Below, in pieces: positions 1 to 5,463 of a DNA stretch of 6,780 nt. The position numbers were made by a program, and so were the translations under genes. The DNA is from Candidatus Neomicrothrix sp. UBA4742 (GTDB taxonomy: Bacteria; Actinomycetota; Acidimicrobiia; Acidimicrobiales; Acidimicrobilacustridaceae), in contig DHIQ01000147.1 of the NCBI GenBank assembly GCA_002403895.1, positions 783 to 7,562 of the forward strand, written 5' to 3'. How positions within the stretch are numbered: the stretch's first letter is position 1; every line of letters starts with the position of its first letter. The notes under the pieces are model-generated. The model made no database searches and was not told the origin of the DNA. It saw only the letters and a list, made by a program, of their open reading frames with translations.

Positions 1-9
1 GGAGCCGGC

Positions 10-840
10 TCAGGCCAGGCCGATGAGGCGCAGCATCGAGGGGGGAACGGCCTCGTCACCGGCGGCCAGCATCGCCGCCCGCTCGATGTTGACCTCGTCG
101 AGGTGGCGGTCGGTCCACGCCTCCCACGGGCCTTCGGGGATGCCGCCCGGGTTACCCTCGGCCTCCACGCAGGCATACAGGTAGGCCTGCAGGGCGAGCA
201 CCTCATCGGCGCTGCCCACCGGCCCGATACCGGGGACGATGGTGCCGGCCAGTTCCGCCAACTCGCCCAAGGCGTCGGCCCAGGCGCCGGGGTTGCCGTC
301 GAATGCGTTGGGGGTCGTACCGAACGCGCACATGGCGCCGGCGAACAAGGTGTCGACCGACGGCACCAGCGCCATGAGGTTCTCCGCCATCTGACCCCCG
401 GTGGGCACGGTGCACACAACGGGGGAGAGCCACGCCGCGGTGTCGACGGTGTGGGAGATGGGACGGGTGGTGAACTCGTCGTCGAACTCGTCGGCCCAGT
501 CGGGGAACAACCGCCGGTAGCCGGCCAGGTTTGGGGGCTGGTCGAGCAGGGCGCTGGTCTGGGAACGGCCGTAGCGGGCCGCCGTCCAGAACACCGACGA
601 TCCCCCGACGAATTCGATGTGGCTGCTGGACAGGACCATGCGCCGGACCGCCACGCCCAGCTCGGCGATGGCATTGTGTAGCGGGATCGCCTGTGACGGG
701 GTCAGTAGCGAGTCGACCACGGTGGCGCCGTCGGCTTCGAGCACGAGGCCGGCATTGGCCCGCCCGTGGCCGCCCGGACGCTGGATCCAGGCGTACACGC
801 CGGGGGCGAGTAAGTCGAGCGCGGCGTCGATGTCGGGCAC
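10..840 (-). CDS. MBL-fold protein with degenerate metal site (probable pseudoenzyme)
   Basis: 276 aa, GTG start. The order of elements follows the metallo-beta-lactamase fold of the SoxH/cyclase-like group: an N-terminal APGVYAW strand (12-18), N29-A-G followed by a strand ending in D43, a VRRMVLSSSHIEFVGG segment (65-80) where the metal motif should be, VDTLFAG (162-168), and VPGIGPVG (202-209). In active members the motif is HxHxDH; here it reads S72-x-H74-x-E76-F77. The later His is missing (GGQ at 148-150), the Asp of the usual AGD is Ala169, and the His of PGHGPVG is Ile205. So only H74 remains of the usual ligands, while the glycines and hydrophobic strands are kept and the frame is open over its full length. 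That suggests a folded protein under selection without zinc hydrolase activity, perhaps with a binding role. A minus-strand TAGCGT at 847-852 lies six bases before the GTG, and no Shine-Dalgarno is visible. The fold is fairly sure; the function is unknown. Confidence 0.8.
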   Translation of the reverse strand: MPDIDAALDLLAPGVYAWIQRPGGHGRANAGLVLEADGATVVDSLLTPSQAIPLHNAIAELGVAVRRMVLSSSHIEFVGGSSVFWTAARYGRSQTSALLDQPPNLAGYRRLFPDWADEFDDEFTTRPISHTVDTAAWLSPVVCTVPTGGQMAENLMALVPSVDTLFAGAMCAFGTTPNAFDGNPGAWADALGELAELAGTIVPGIGPVGSADEVLALQAYLYACVEAEGNPGGIPEGPWEAWTDRHLDEVNIERAAMLAAGDEAVPPSMLRLIGLA

Positions 841-846
841 ACCCGA

Positions 847-852
847 ACGCTA
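847..852 (-). promoter_or_regulatory. Putative -10 element of leaderless MBL-fold gene
   Basis: Read on the minus strand this is TAGCGT, matching the actinobacterial TAnnnT -10 pattern, with six bases before the GTG start at 840. That spacing would put the transcript start at or next to the start codon. No convincing -35 is seen. The whole divergent gap (841-873) is 33 bases, so any promoter of the plus-strand thioesterase gene must overlap this one or lie inside the MBL gene. Confidence 0.4.
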
Positions 853-873
853 GTGGCATGAAATGCTGAGCCG

Positions 874-1305
874 ATGCCCCACCCCGACCCCCAGATGACC
901 GTGGCCGAGCTGAACCACTTCTTCGACGAGGCCTTCGACACGCCGCGGGGCTACGAGGTCGAACACGTCGAGCAGGATCGGCTCCGGTTGCGACAATCGG
1001 TGGCCAGCCTCATGCTGCGCCCGGGCGGGACGGTGTCAGGCCCGACGCTGATGGCGCTGGCCGACGCCGCGGCCTACGCTTTGATCCTGGCCCACATCGG
1101 CCCGGTCGCCTTGGCCGTGACTAGCAGCCTGACGATCAGCTTCCTGCACAAGCCCCAACCGGCCGACCTCGTGGCCGACGCCGAGTTCCTCAAGCTGGGA
1201 CGCAAGCTGGCGGTGGTCGACGTTCGTCTCCACTCGGAGGGGACCACCCACCCGGTGGCCCAGGCCGTGGTCACCTACGCCCTGCCATCGGGAACCGCGT
1301 CCTAG
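874..1305 (+). CDS. PaaI-like hotdog-fold thioesterase
   Basis: 143 aa, the usual length of a single hotdog domain. After an N-terminal segment with a short helix (9-21) comes the central element RPGGTVSGPTLMALADAA (49-66), which corresponds to the 'G-x-HGG-x-x-x-x-x-D' helix of PaaI/YbgC-type acyl-CoA thioesterases. The strand SLTISFLHKPQPADLVADA (85-103) and the closing strands LAVVDVRL (112-119) and AQAVVTYAL (129-137) follow in family order. Asp64 fits the catalytic acid, but the HGG is replaced by SGP (55-57), so the substrate pocket differs from classical PaaI. The likely role is hydrolysis of an acyl-CoA thioester in the cytoplasm; the substrate cannot be read from sequence. An ATG at 895 (Met8) is an alternative start, and neither start has a clear Shine-Dalgarno. 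Divergent from the MBL-fold gene and convergent with the epimerase gene. Confidence 0.85.
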   Translation: MPHPDPQMTVAELNHFFDEAFDTPRGYEVEHVEQDRLRLRQSVASLMLRPGGTVSGPTLMALADAAAYALILAHIGPVALAVTSSLTISFLHKPQPADLVADAEFLKLGRKLAVVDVRLHSEGTTHPVAQAVVTYALPSGTAS

Positions 1306-2204
1306 ACCAGCAGCTCGGGATGCTGCGCTGCCACCATGGCGCGCATGCCGTCGCGCCAGTCCACGGTGGTGGGGCCGAGCAGTTCCATCCGGCGGGCGTT
1401 GTTGGTCGTCACCCCACCGATGGTGCCCTCGGTGACCTCGAAACTTGCTTCGCGCCCGACGAGGGCGGCGAGCTCGGTGACCCAGTCTTCTAGTGCGACC
1501 TGTTGGTCACCGGCCCAGTTCACGATGGTGGCCGGAACCGAAGCTGCCGCCAACAGAGCGGGGATGGTGGCCACGATGTCGTCCTCGTGGATGGGGTTGA
1601 AGAGGTTGGGCTGGTCAGGGTGGACGGGGATGGGCTGGCCGGCGAGAACCATCTCGAGGTGGAACAGCGGCCAGCCACCGTTGTCGCCGTAGGGCACATT
1701 CAGCCGGGCGATGGTGGTGGGCAGGCCGAGCTGGCGGGCCTCGGTACGAACCACGGCCTCGGCCGCGATCTTGGCGATCGAATACGTCGGCATGATGACC
1801 CGGTGGTTGTCGCCCAGCGGGTCGGTCTCGGCTTGGAGGTGAGGCCCGGCGGCCTGGTAGACGCCCGTCGAGGAGCAGTGGAGGAAGGCCGACGCCGAGC
1901 GGCAGTGGGCCATGAGCAGCCCGACGGCCTCGGCATTGCCCCGAAGGTCGACCTCCCACCGGCTCGACTTCACGACGGCCAGATTCAGGACGTAGTCCAC
2001 GTCGTCGGGGACGTCGTCGAACTGTCCGGCGGCAAGGTTCACCGCGATGCATGTCACCCCGATCGCCTCGAGTTCGGCGCGGACCCGCGGATCGCGGAAG
2101 CGGGCAATACCGGTCACCTCGTTGGCCGCGGCCAGTGCCCGGGTGATGGGCAGCGCTACTTGGCCGGCCGGTCCGGTGATCAGCACCCGTTTGCCTTCGA
2201 TCAT
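1302..2204 (-). CDS. NAD(P)-dependent epimerase/dehydratase (extended SDR)
   Basis: 300 aa, ATG start with GAGGGG about six bases upstream on the minus strand. The N-terminal Rossmann segment VLITGPAGQVA (7-17) carries the G-x-x-G-x-x-(G/A) dinucleotide loop with Ala in the third position. The strand VLNLAVV (72-78) is the NLA motif of extended SDRs. HCSSTGVY (109-116) gives the catalytic Ser/Thr, and Y141-S-I-A-K145 is the YxxxK active site. LNVPYGDNGG (168-177) is the usual substrate-side RxxNVYG-like loop (R167), and NPIHEDDIV (203-211) matches the family's 'hvdDla' motif. All catalytic residues are present, so the enzyme should work on a nucleotide sugar or a similar carbonyl/hydroxyl substrate. 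The exact reaction is not resolved. Its stop overlaps the stop of the thioesterase gene within CTAG, and its upstream region is shared with the divergent helicase gene. Confidence 0.88.
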   Translation of the reverse strand: MIEGKRVLITGPAGQVALPITRALAAANEVTGIARFRDPRVRAELEAIGVTCIAVNLAAGQFDDVPDDVDYVLNLAVVKSSRWEVDLRGNAEAVGLLMAHCRSASAFLHCSSTGVYQAAGPHLQAETDPLGDNHRVIMPTYSIAKIAAEAVVRTEARQLGLPTTIARLNVPYGDNGGWPLFHLEMVLAGQPIPVHPDQPNLFNPIHEDDIVATIPALLAAASVPATIVNWAGDQQVALEDWVTELAALVGREASFEVTEGTIGGVTTNNARRMELLGPTTVDWRDGMRAMVAAQHPELLV

Positions 2205-2220
2205 GGATTCCCCCTCAGCA

Positions 2221-2247
2221 TTCCTTGATCAAGATATGGATCAGGAA
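2221..2247. promoter_or_regulatory. Imperfect inverted repeat in divergent promoter region
   Basis: TTCCTTGATC (2221-2230) and GATCAGGAA (2239-2247) are inverted copies with one base missing in the right arm, around an 8-base spacer. The left arm also contains the perfect palindrome TTGATCAA (2225-2232). Read on the minus strand the spacer includes TATCTT (2232-2237), a possible -10 about 27 bases from the epimerase ATG, so a repressor bound here could block that promoter. No regulator gene lies beside it and the binding protein is unknown. Confidence 0.4.
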
Positions 2248-2250
2248 ACG

Positions 2251-2262
2251 AGAACCTGTTCT
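2251..2262. repeat. Short palindrome AGAAC-CT-GTTCT
   Basis: Two perfect 5-base inverted arms around CT, close to the larger inverted repeat at 2221-2247. It could be a second operator half-site set or chance. It resembles a LexA box in its GAAC/GTTC halves, but the spacer is two bases rather than four. Confidence 0.25.
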
Positions 2263-2321
2263 TCTTTTCCAGCAACGTACCCGCTCGGCGCCCCCCGGAT
2301 GCACGAAAACGGCCGGTGGAC

Positions 2322-2330
2322 TGGTACTAT
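2322..2330 (+). promoter_or_regulatory. Extended -10 promoter of the helicase gene
   Basis: TGG-TACTAT: a good -10 hexamer (TACTAT, 2325-2330) preceded by TGn, the extended -10 signature that can substitute for a -35. No TTGACA-like hexamer is found at 16-18 bases upstream, which fits the extended class. The start of transcription is expected near 2336-2339, giving a leader of about 160 bases before the GTG at 2496. Confidence 0.5.
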
Positions 2331-2336
2331 GTCGGG

Positions 2337-2495
2337 GTACGACTGATCGTCACCTGCGCGCAGAGGCATGCGTGGGCCCTCGTTTCGAGTGGCCGGTGCC
2401 GGCGCCCGATCAGCCCCCTGGCCTGCGGCTGCCTCTTCCGCTGCCCCCGTTCATGAGTTGGGCGAGACGCGTCCAACCGCACCAGGAGACCTTCC
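2337..2495 (+). promoter_or_regulatory. Structured 5' leader of the DEAD-box helicase mRNA
   Basis: The leader contains several perfect or near-perfect pairings. A hairpin at 2375-2394 has stem GGCCCTCG/CGAG-GGCC with a single-base bulge and a TTT loop. A hairpin at 2457-2477 has a 7-base stem GTTGGGC/GTCCAAC with one G-U pair, ending seven bases before the Shine-Dalgarno. Long-range pairs are CTGATCG (2343-2349) with CGATCAG (2407-2413), and AGAGGCA (2362-2368) with TGCCTCT (2430-2436). CAGCC (2411-2415) can instead pair with GGCTG (2427-2431), which excludes both long-range pairs. No ORF is convincing here. Helicases and cold-shock genes are often controlled through such leaders, but I cannot assign this one to a named RNA family. 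Confidence 0.4.
2484..2488 (+). promoter_or_regulatory. Shine-Dalgarno of the helicase gene
   Basis: AGGAG seven bases before the GTG at 2496. This is the strongest ribosome binding site in the window and fixes the helicase start. It stands just downstream of the hairpin at 2457-2477. Confidence 0.7.
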
Positions 2496-4232
2496 GTGTC
2501 CAGCACGTTCGCCGATCTCGGCGTCCCCGCGCCCATCGTGGCCACCCTCACTGAACAGGGCATCGACGCGCCCTTCCCCATCCAGGCCATGACCCTGCCC
2601 GACGCCCTGGCCGGCCGCGATCTGTGCGGCAAAGCGCCGACCGGCTCCGGCAAGACCATCGCCTTCGGCATCCCGCTGGTGGCCAACATCGGCCAGGCCG
2701 ATCCCCGGCGTCCCAAGGGCCTCGTCCTCGTCCCCACCCGCGAGCTGGCCTCGCAGGTGCGTGACGAGCTCCTCATGCTCGCTGGTACCCGTGGCCGCCG
2801 GGTCGAGGCCTTCTACGGCGGCAACGGCTTCGGCACCCAGCTCAACGCCTTGCGGCGGGGCGTGGACATCGCCGTGGCCTGTCCCGGCCGCCTGATGGAC
2901 CTGGTTAACCGGGGTGACGTCAAGCTCGACGAGGTCGAGTTCGTGGTCATCGACGAGGCCGACCGCATGGCCGACATGGGGTTCCTGCCCGAGGTCCGCA
3001 AACTGCTCGACCTCACCCCCGAGACGCGCCAGACGTTGTTGTTCTCGGCCACCCTCGACGGCGACATCGACGTGCTGGTCCGCCACTACCAACGCAATCC
3101 GGCCCGCCACGAGCTGGCGACGGACCCGGCCGACGGCGCCCGGGTGACGCACCTGTTCTGGAACGTGTCGCGCGACGACCGCATCAAGCAGTGCGCCAAG
3201 GTCATCTCCACCAGCGGTCCCACCATCGTGTTCTGCCGGACCAAGCGGGGCGCCGATCGTGTGGCCCGCCAGCTTGACCAGTCTGGGCTGCGCACCGCCG
3301 CCATCCACGGCGACCGCTCCCAGTCCCAGCGTGAGCGGGCCCTGGAGGCCTTCCATCGCGGCTCGATCGACGCGCTGATCGCCACCGACGTCGCCGCCCG
3401 CGGCATCCACGTCGACGGCGTGTGCGCCGTGGTGCATCTCGACCCGCCCGCCGACGAGAAGGACTATGTCCACCGTTCGGGGCGCACCGGTCGGGCCGGC
3501 GCCGAGGGCATCGTGGTCACCTTCGTGGCCCCGGAGCTGCGCAAGGACGTGACCCGGATGCAGAAGATCCTCAAGATGCCTACCGGCATCACCTCACCGG
3601 ACGAGTCACCCCTGCCCATCATTGACCGCCCGCCACGGCGGGCGGCCCGCCCGGCCCGCGCCTACCAGACCATCAACCAGGTGACGACCGGCCATCGCGC
3701 CCGCCCCACCCCGTCCGGCCGTCGCTCGGGTGGGCCGGACCGCACTCGCCCGCCGCGGCCCGAGCGGGATCCTCGACGCGAGTCACGCGACGATCGCGGC
3801 GAGCGCAGTGACTGGGACGGCCGGAGCGACCGTTCGGCTCGTCCTGAGCGCAGCGACCGGCCCGACTCCCGGCCTGATCGAGGTCAGGGTCGGCCCTCCG
3901 GCTCGTCTTCCAGGTCCGCGTCGGGTTCGGCGGCCGGCTCCGGTCGTTCCACCAAGCCGTCGGGTACGGGCTCTTCCGGTCAGGGCCGACCGTCAGGTCA
4001 GGCTGCCCAGTCGAGCCGCCCCGGTGCCCCCGCTGCGTCGGGCCGTACCGGTGCGTCGCGTTCGTCGGGTCCGACACCGGCGAATCCCCAAGGCAACCGC
4101 AAGACCCGCCGCGCCCACTTGCAGACTGGGGCAGGCTCCTCCGCCGGCGCTCCTGCGGGCCGTTCCAAACGGGCCGCCGTCCCCAACAGGGACAAGGGCA
4201 AGCGCCGCCAGCCCACCACCGGCCGGGGCTGA
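2496..4232 (+). CDS. DEAD-box ATP-dependent RNA helicase with long basic disordered tail
   Basis: 578 aa, GTG start set by AGGAG. All helicase motifs are present in order: Q motif (F5 and PFPIQ 26-30), motif I APTGSGKT (47-54), Ia PTRELA (80-85), GG (108-109), Ib CPGR (129-132, where TPGR is usual), II DEAD (153-156), III SAT (184-186), IV IVFCRT (244-249), V ATDVAARG (296-303), VI HRSGRTGR (326-333). The enzyme should be a functional cytoplasmic RNA unwindase of the RhlE/DeaD/CsdA kind, acting in ribosome assembly or mRNA turnover; I cannot pick one name. Residues from about 378 to the end form a low-complexity tail of some 200 residues. It has a D/R/S-rich stretch (424-465), then a Ser/Gly/Ala-rich stretch (465-530) and a basic end (535-578). 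Such tails bind RNA without fixed structure and can drive condensates. The gene is probably monocistronic, since its stop is one base from the stop of a minus-strand ORF. Confidence 0.95.
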   Translation: MSSTFADLGVPAPIVATLTEQGIDAPFPIQAMTLPDALAGRDLCGKAPTGSGKTIAFGIPLVANIGQADPRRPKGLVLVPTRELASQVRDELLMLAGTRGRRVEAFYGGNGFGTQLNALRRGVDIAVACPGRLMDLVNRGDVKLDEVEFVVIDEADRMADMGFLPEVRKLLDLTPETRQTLLFSATLDGDIDVLVRHYQRNPARHELATDPADGARVTHLFWNVSRDDRIKQCAKVISTSGPTIVFCRTKRGADRVARQLDQSGLRTAAIHGDRSQSQRERALEAFHRGSIDALIATDVAARGIHVDGVCAVVHLDPPADEKDYVHRSGRTGRAGAEGIVVTFVAPELRKDVTRMQKILKMPTGITSPDESPLPIIDRPPRRAARPARAYQTINQVTTGHRARPTPSGRRSGGPDRTRPPRPERDPRRESRDDRGERSDWDGRSDRSARPERSDRPDSRPDRGQGRPSGSSSRSASGSAAGSGRSTKPSGTGSSGQGRPSGQAAQSSRPGAPAASGRTGASRSSGPTPANPQGNRKTRRAHLQTGAGSSAGAPAGRSKRAAVPNRDKGKRRQPTTGRG

Positions 4233-4233
4233 C

Positions 4234-4404
4234 TCAGTCCCTACTGGTGGGGTAGTAAGGCTTGCCCGTCGCCTCCCATTCGCCGTACAGCTCGGAGAAG
4301 GGCTCGCCGAATCGTGAATGGTGCCAATCGTCCGCCCGTTGCTCGAACGGCGGCAGGCTACCGGGCCGACACGACCCAGCGTTGCTTCGCCGTGGTCGCG
4401 TCAC
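4234..4404 (-). CDS. Small hypothetical protein, 56 aa (candidate)
   Basis: A minus-strand frame starts with GTG at 4404, right after an in-frame TAG, and ends with TGA at 4234. The C-terminal 37 residues look like real protein: FEQRADDWHHSRFGEP (20-35), then FSELYGEWEATGKPYYP (36-52). They are rich in Trp, His, Tyr and Phe, which antisense shadows in GC-rich DNA seldom are. By hand count 28 of 36 codons in that stretch end in G or C, as expected for this genome. The first 18 residues are less convincing, so the true start may differ. A GGAG lies 10 bases before the GTG, which is a long spacing. It is tail to tail with the helicase gene (one base between stops) and divergent from the 78-aa gene. 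I do not recognise a family. It could also be the 3' remnant of a longer lost gene. Confidence 0.5.
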   Translation of the reverse strand: MTRPRRSNAGSCRPGSLPPFEQRADDWHHSRFGEPFSELYGEWEATGKPYYPTSRD

Positions 4405-4408
4405 GGTC

Positions 4409-4414
4409 TAGTGT
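4409..4414 (+). promoter_or_regulatory. Putative -10 of leaderless small membrane protein gene
   Basis: TAGTGT fits TAnnnT and ends eight bases before the ATG at 4423, so transcription would begin at or within two bases of the start codon. TTGCTT at 4382-4387 is -35-like but 21 bases away, too far for a normal spacer. Confidence 0.35.
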
Positions 4415-4422
4415 CTCCGCCG

Positions 4423-4659
4423 ATGGCCAGCGGCTCGAAGAAGAGGACCCGGAACAAGAAGCAGCAGCGCAAGCCCCAGCACCACCTGCCCAAGGTGGGG
4501 ACGCCGGCGGACAATGCCTACTTGCAACACGAAAGCCGCGAGGACCTGTTCGATTTCGGGCTGGCCCGGCCGAAGAGCGGCGCGGTGAACATCGTGCTCA
4601 TCGTGGCCGTACTGGCCTTACTGGCTCTGGGTGTCGTGGCCCTGCTTCGCTTCACCTGA
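4423..4659 (+). CDS. Small basic single-pass membrane protein (tail-anchor type), 78 aa
   Basis: The frame is open further upstream, but the ATG at 4423 is preferred. From there the protein begins MASGSKKRTRNKK, a natural start, and a TAnnnT element sits eight bases before it, while the upstream extension has no signal. Residues 5-25 are strongly basic (Lys/Arg/Gln/His). Residues 26-50 are polar with an acidic patch (HESREDLFDFG, 36-46). Residues 54-75 form one hydrophobic helix (VNIVLIVAVLALLALGVVALL) with only RFT after it. This gives an N-in, C-terminally anchored protein with a positively charged cytoplasmic head that could touch nucleic acid or lipid head groups. No signal peptide or catalytic motif is seen. 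I do not recognise the family; similar short basic tail-anchored proteins are common hypotheticals in Actinobacteria. Confidence 0.7.
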   Translation: MASGSKKRTRNKKQQRKPQHHLPKVGTPADNAYLQHESREDLFDFGLARPKSGAVNIVLIVAVLALLALGVVALLRFT

Positions 4660-4660
4660 T

Positions 4661-4685
4661 CGGGTCCCGTAGCCTTCGGGATCCG
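4661..4685. terminator. Hairpin between convergent genes, putative terminator
   Basis: CGGGTCCCG (4661-4669) and CGGGATCCG (4677-4685) form a 9-base stem with one G-U pair and a 7-base loop. It starts two bases after the stop of the small membrane protein gene and ends five bases before the stop of the SDR gene. There is no run of T after the stem, so it is not a classical intrinsic terminator. Read from the minus strand the stem has one A-C mismatch, so it should favour plus-strand transcripts. Confidence 0.5.
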
Positions 4686-4689
4686 TTCG

Positions 4690-5457
4690 TCAGAGGGTGG
4701 TGGCCAGTCCGCCGTCGACGGGCAGCACCGCCCCGGTGACGTAGGCGCCGGCGCGCGACGCCAGGTAGATGGCGGTGCCGGCCATGTCCTCGGGCTCGCC
4801 GATTCGCCGCAGGGGGCACGAGGCCACGATGGCGTCACCGAACGACTCGAGGGTGGCGGCCATCATCTTGCTCTCGAAGGGGCCCGGGGCGATGGCGTTG
4901 ACGGTGATGCCCTCCCGGGCGAGGCGCTTGGCCAGCACCCGGGTCAGGTGGTGCACCGCCGCCTTCGACGTCGAATAGGAATACGTCTCGAGATCCGGGG
5001 CGTGGAGCCCGTCGATCGAGCCGATGTTGATCACCCTCGACGGATCACCGAGCTTCGATCCTGCTGACAGCAGCGGCACCAGCGACCGGGTGAGGTGGAA
5101 CACGCCTTTGACGTTGAGGTCCAGCACACGGTCCCAGGCCGAATCAGGGAACTCGGCTAACGGCGCGCCCCAGTTCGCTCCGGCGTTGTTGACCAGGATC
5201 TCGAGGCTCGACTCCCGGGCCGTGATCTCGTCGGCCAGACGGCGACACTCGGCCTCGGTGCTCAGATCTGCCGGTACGGAGATGCACGTGCCGCTTTGGG
5301 ACAACTCGCCGGCCACCTCGTCACACACGTCGGCCTTGCGCGACGAGATGTAGACCTTGGCCCCCGCCTCGACGAAGCCACGGGCGATCATGAGGCCGAT
5401 GCCGCGACCTCCGCCGGTGACGAGCGCGGTCTTACCTTCGATGGAGAAGAGGTTCAT
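4690..5457 (-). CDS. SDR-family reductase, RhlG/FabG-like
   Basis: 255 aa, a classical short-chain dehydrogenase/reductase. TGGGRGIG (14-21) is the dinucleotide loop. SSRK (38-41) places Arg40 where it favours NADPH. ADLS (63-66), NNAG (90-93) and N115 are the structural motifs, and S147, Y161 and K165 complete the catalytic tetrad with N115. IAPGPFESKMM (189-199) follows the Tyr/Lys as in the family. The stretch GSIDGLHAPDLETYSYSTSK (146-165) and the PFESKMM segment resemble RhlG, a NADPH-dependent beta-ketoacyl reductase, more than the shorter FabG loop. A role in reducing a 3-oxoacyl thioester or a similar ketone is likely; the substrate is not certain. The ATG at 5457 has no Shine-Dalgarno but a minus-strand TAACGT six bases upstream, so it is probably leaderless. 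It converges with the small membrane protein gene and diverges from the PAS protein gene. Confidence 0.92.
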   Translation of the reverse strand: MNLFSIEGKTALVTGGGRGIGLMIARGFVEAGAKVYISSRKADVCDEVAGELSQSGTCISVPADLSTEAECRRLADEITARESSLEILVNNAGANWGAPLAEFPDSAWDRVLDLNVKGVFHLTRSLVPLLSAGSKLGDPSRVINIGSIDGLHAPDLETYSYSTSKAAVHHLTRVLAKRLAREGITVNAIAPGPFESKMMAATLESFGDAIVASCPLRRIGEPEDMAGTAIYLASRAGAYVTGAVLPVDGGLATTL

Positions 5458-5463
5458 GGCGTG

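Noticed and set aside
1503..2228. Plus-strand frame of 241 codons over the epimerase gene
   Set aside because: The epimerase on the other strand has all SDR catalytic residues; this frame is Gly/Val/Asp/His-rich with no motif.
2251..2262. LexA (SOS) box
   Set aside because: GAAC and GTTC halves are present, but the spacer is two bases; actinobacterial LexA boxes have four.
2205..2495. Short protein gene in the helicase leader
   Set aside because: Plus-strand frames here are Arg/Pro-rich, run into the helicase gene out of frame and have no ribosome binding site; RNA structure explains the region better.
2451..3473. Long minus-strand frame (340 codons) across the helicase gene
   Set aside because: It is antisense to an unbroken set of helicase motifs, is rich in Gly/Val/His/Asp as GC-rich shadows are, and shows no domain.
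3730..4317. Plus-strand frame of 195 codons over the helicase tail
   Set aside because: It is a +1 shadow of the low-complexity tail, made mostly of Arg/Pro/Ala, and runs through the helicase stop without any domain.
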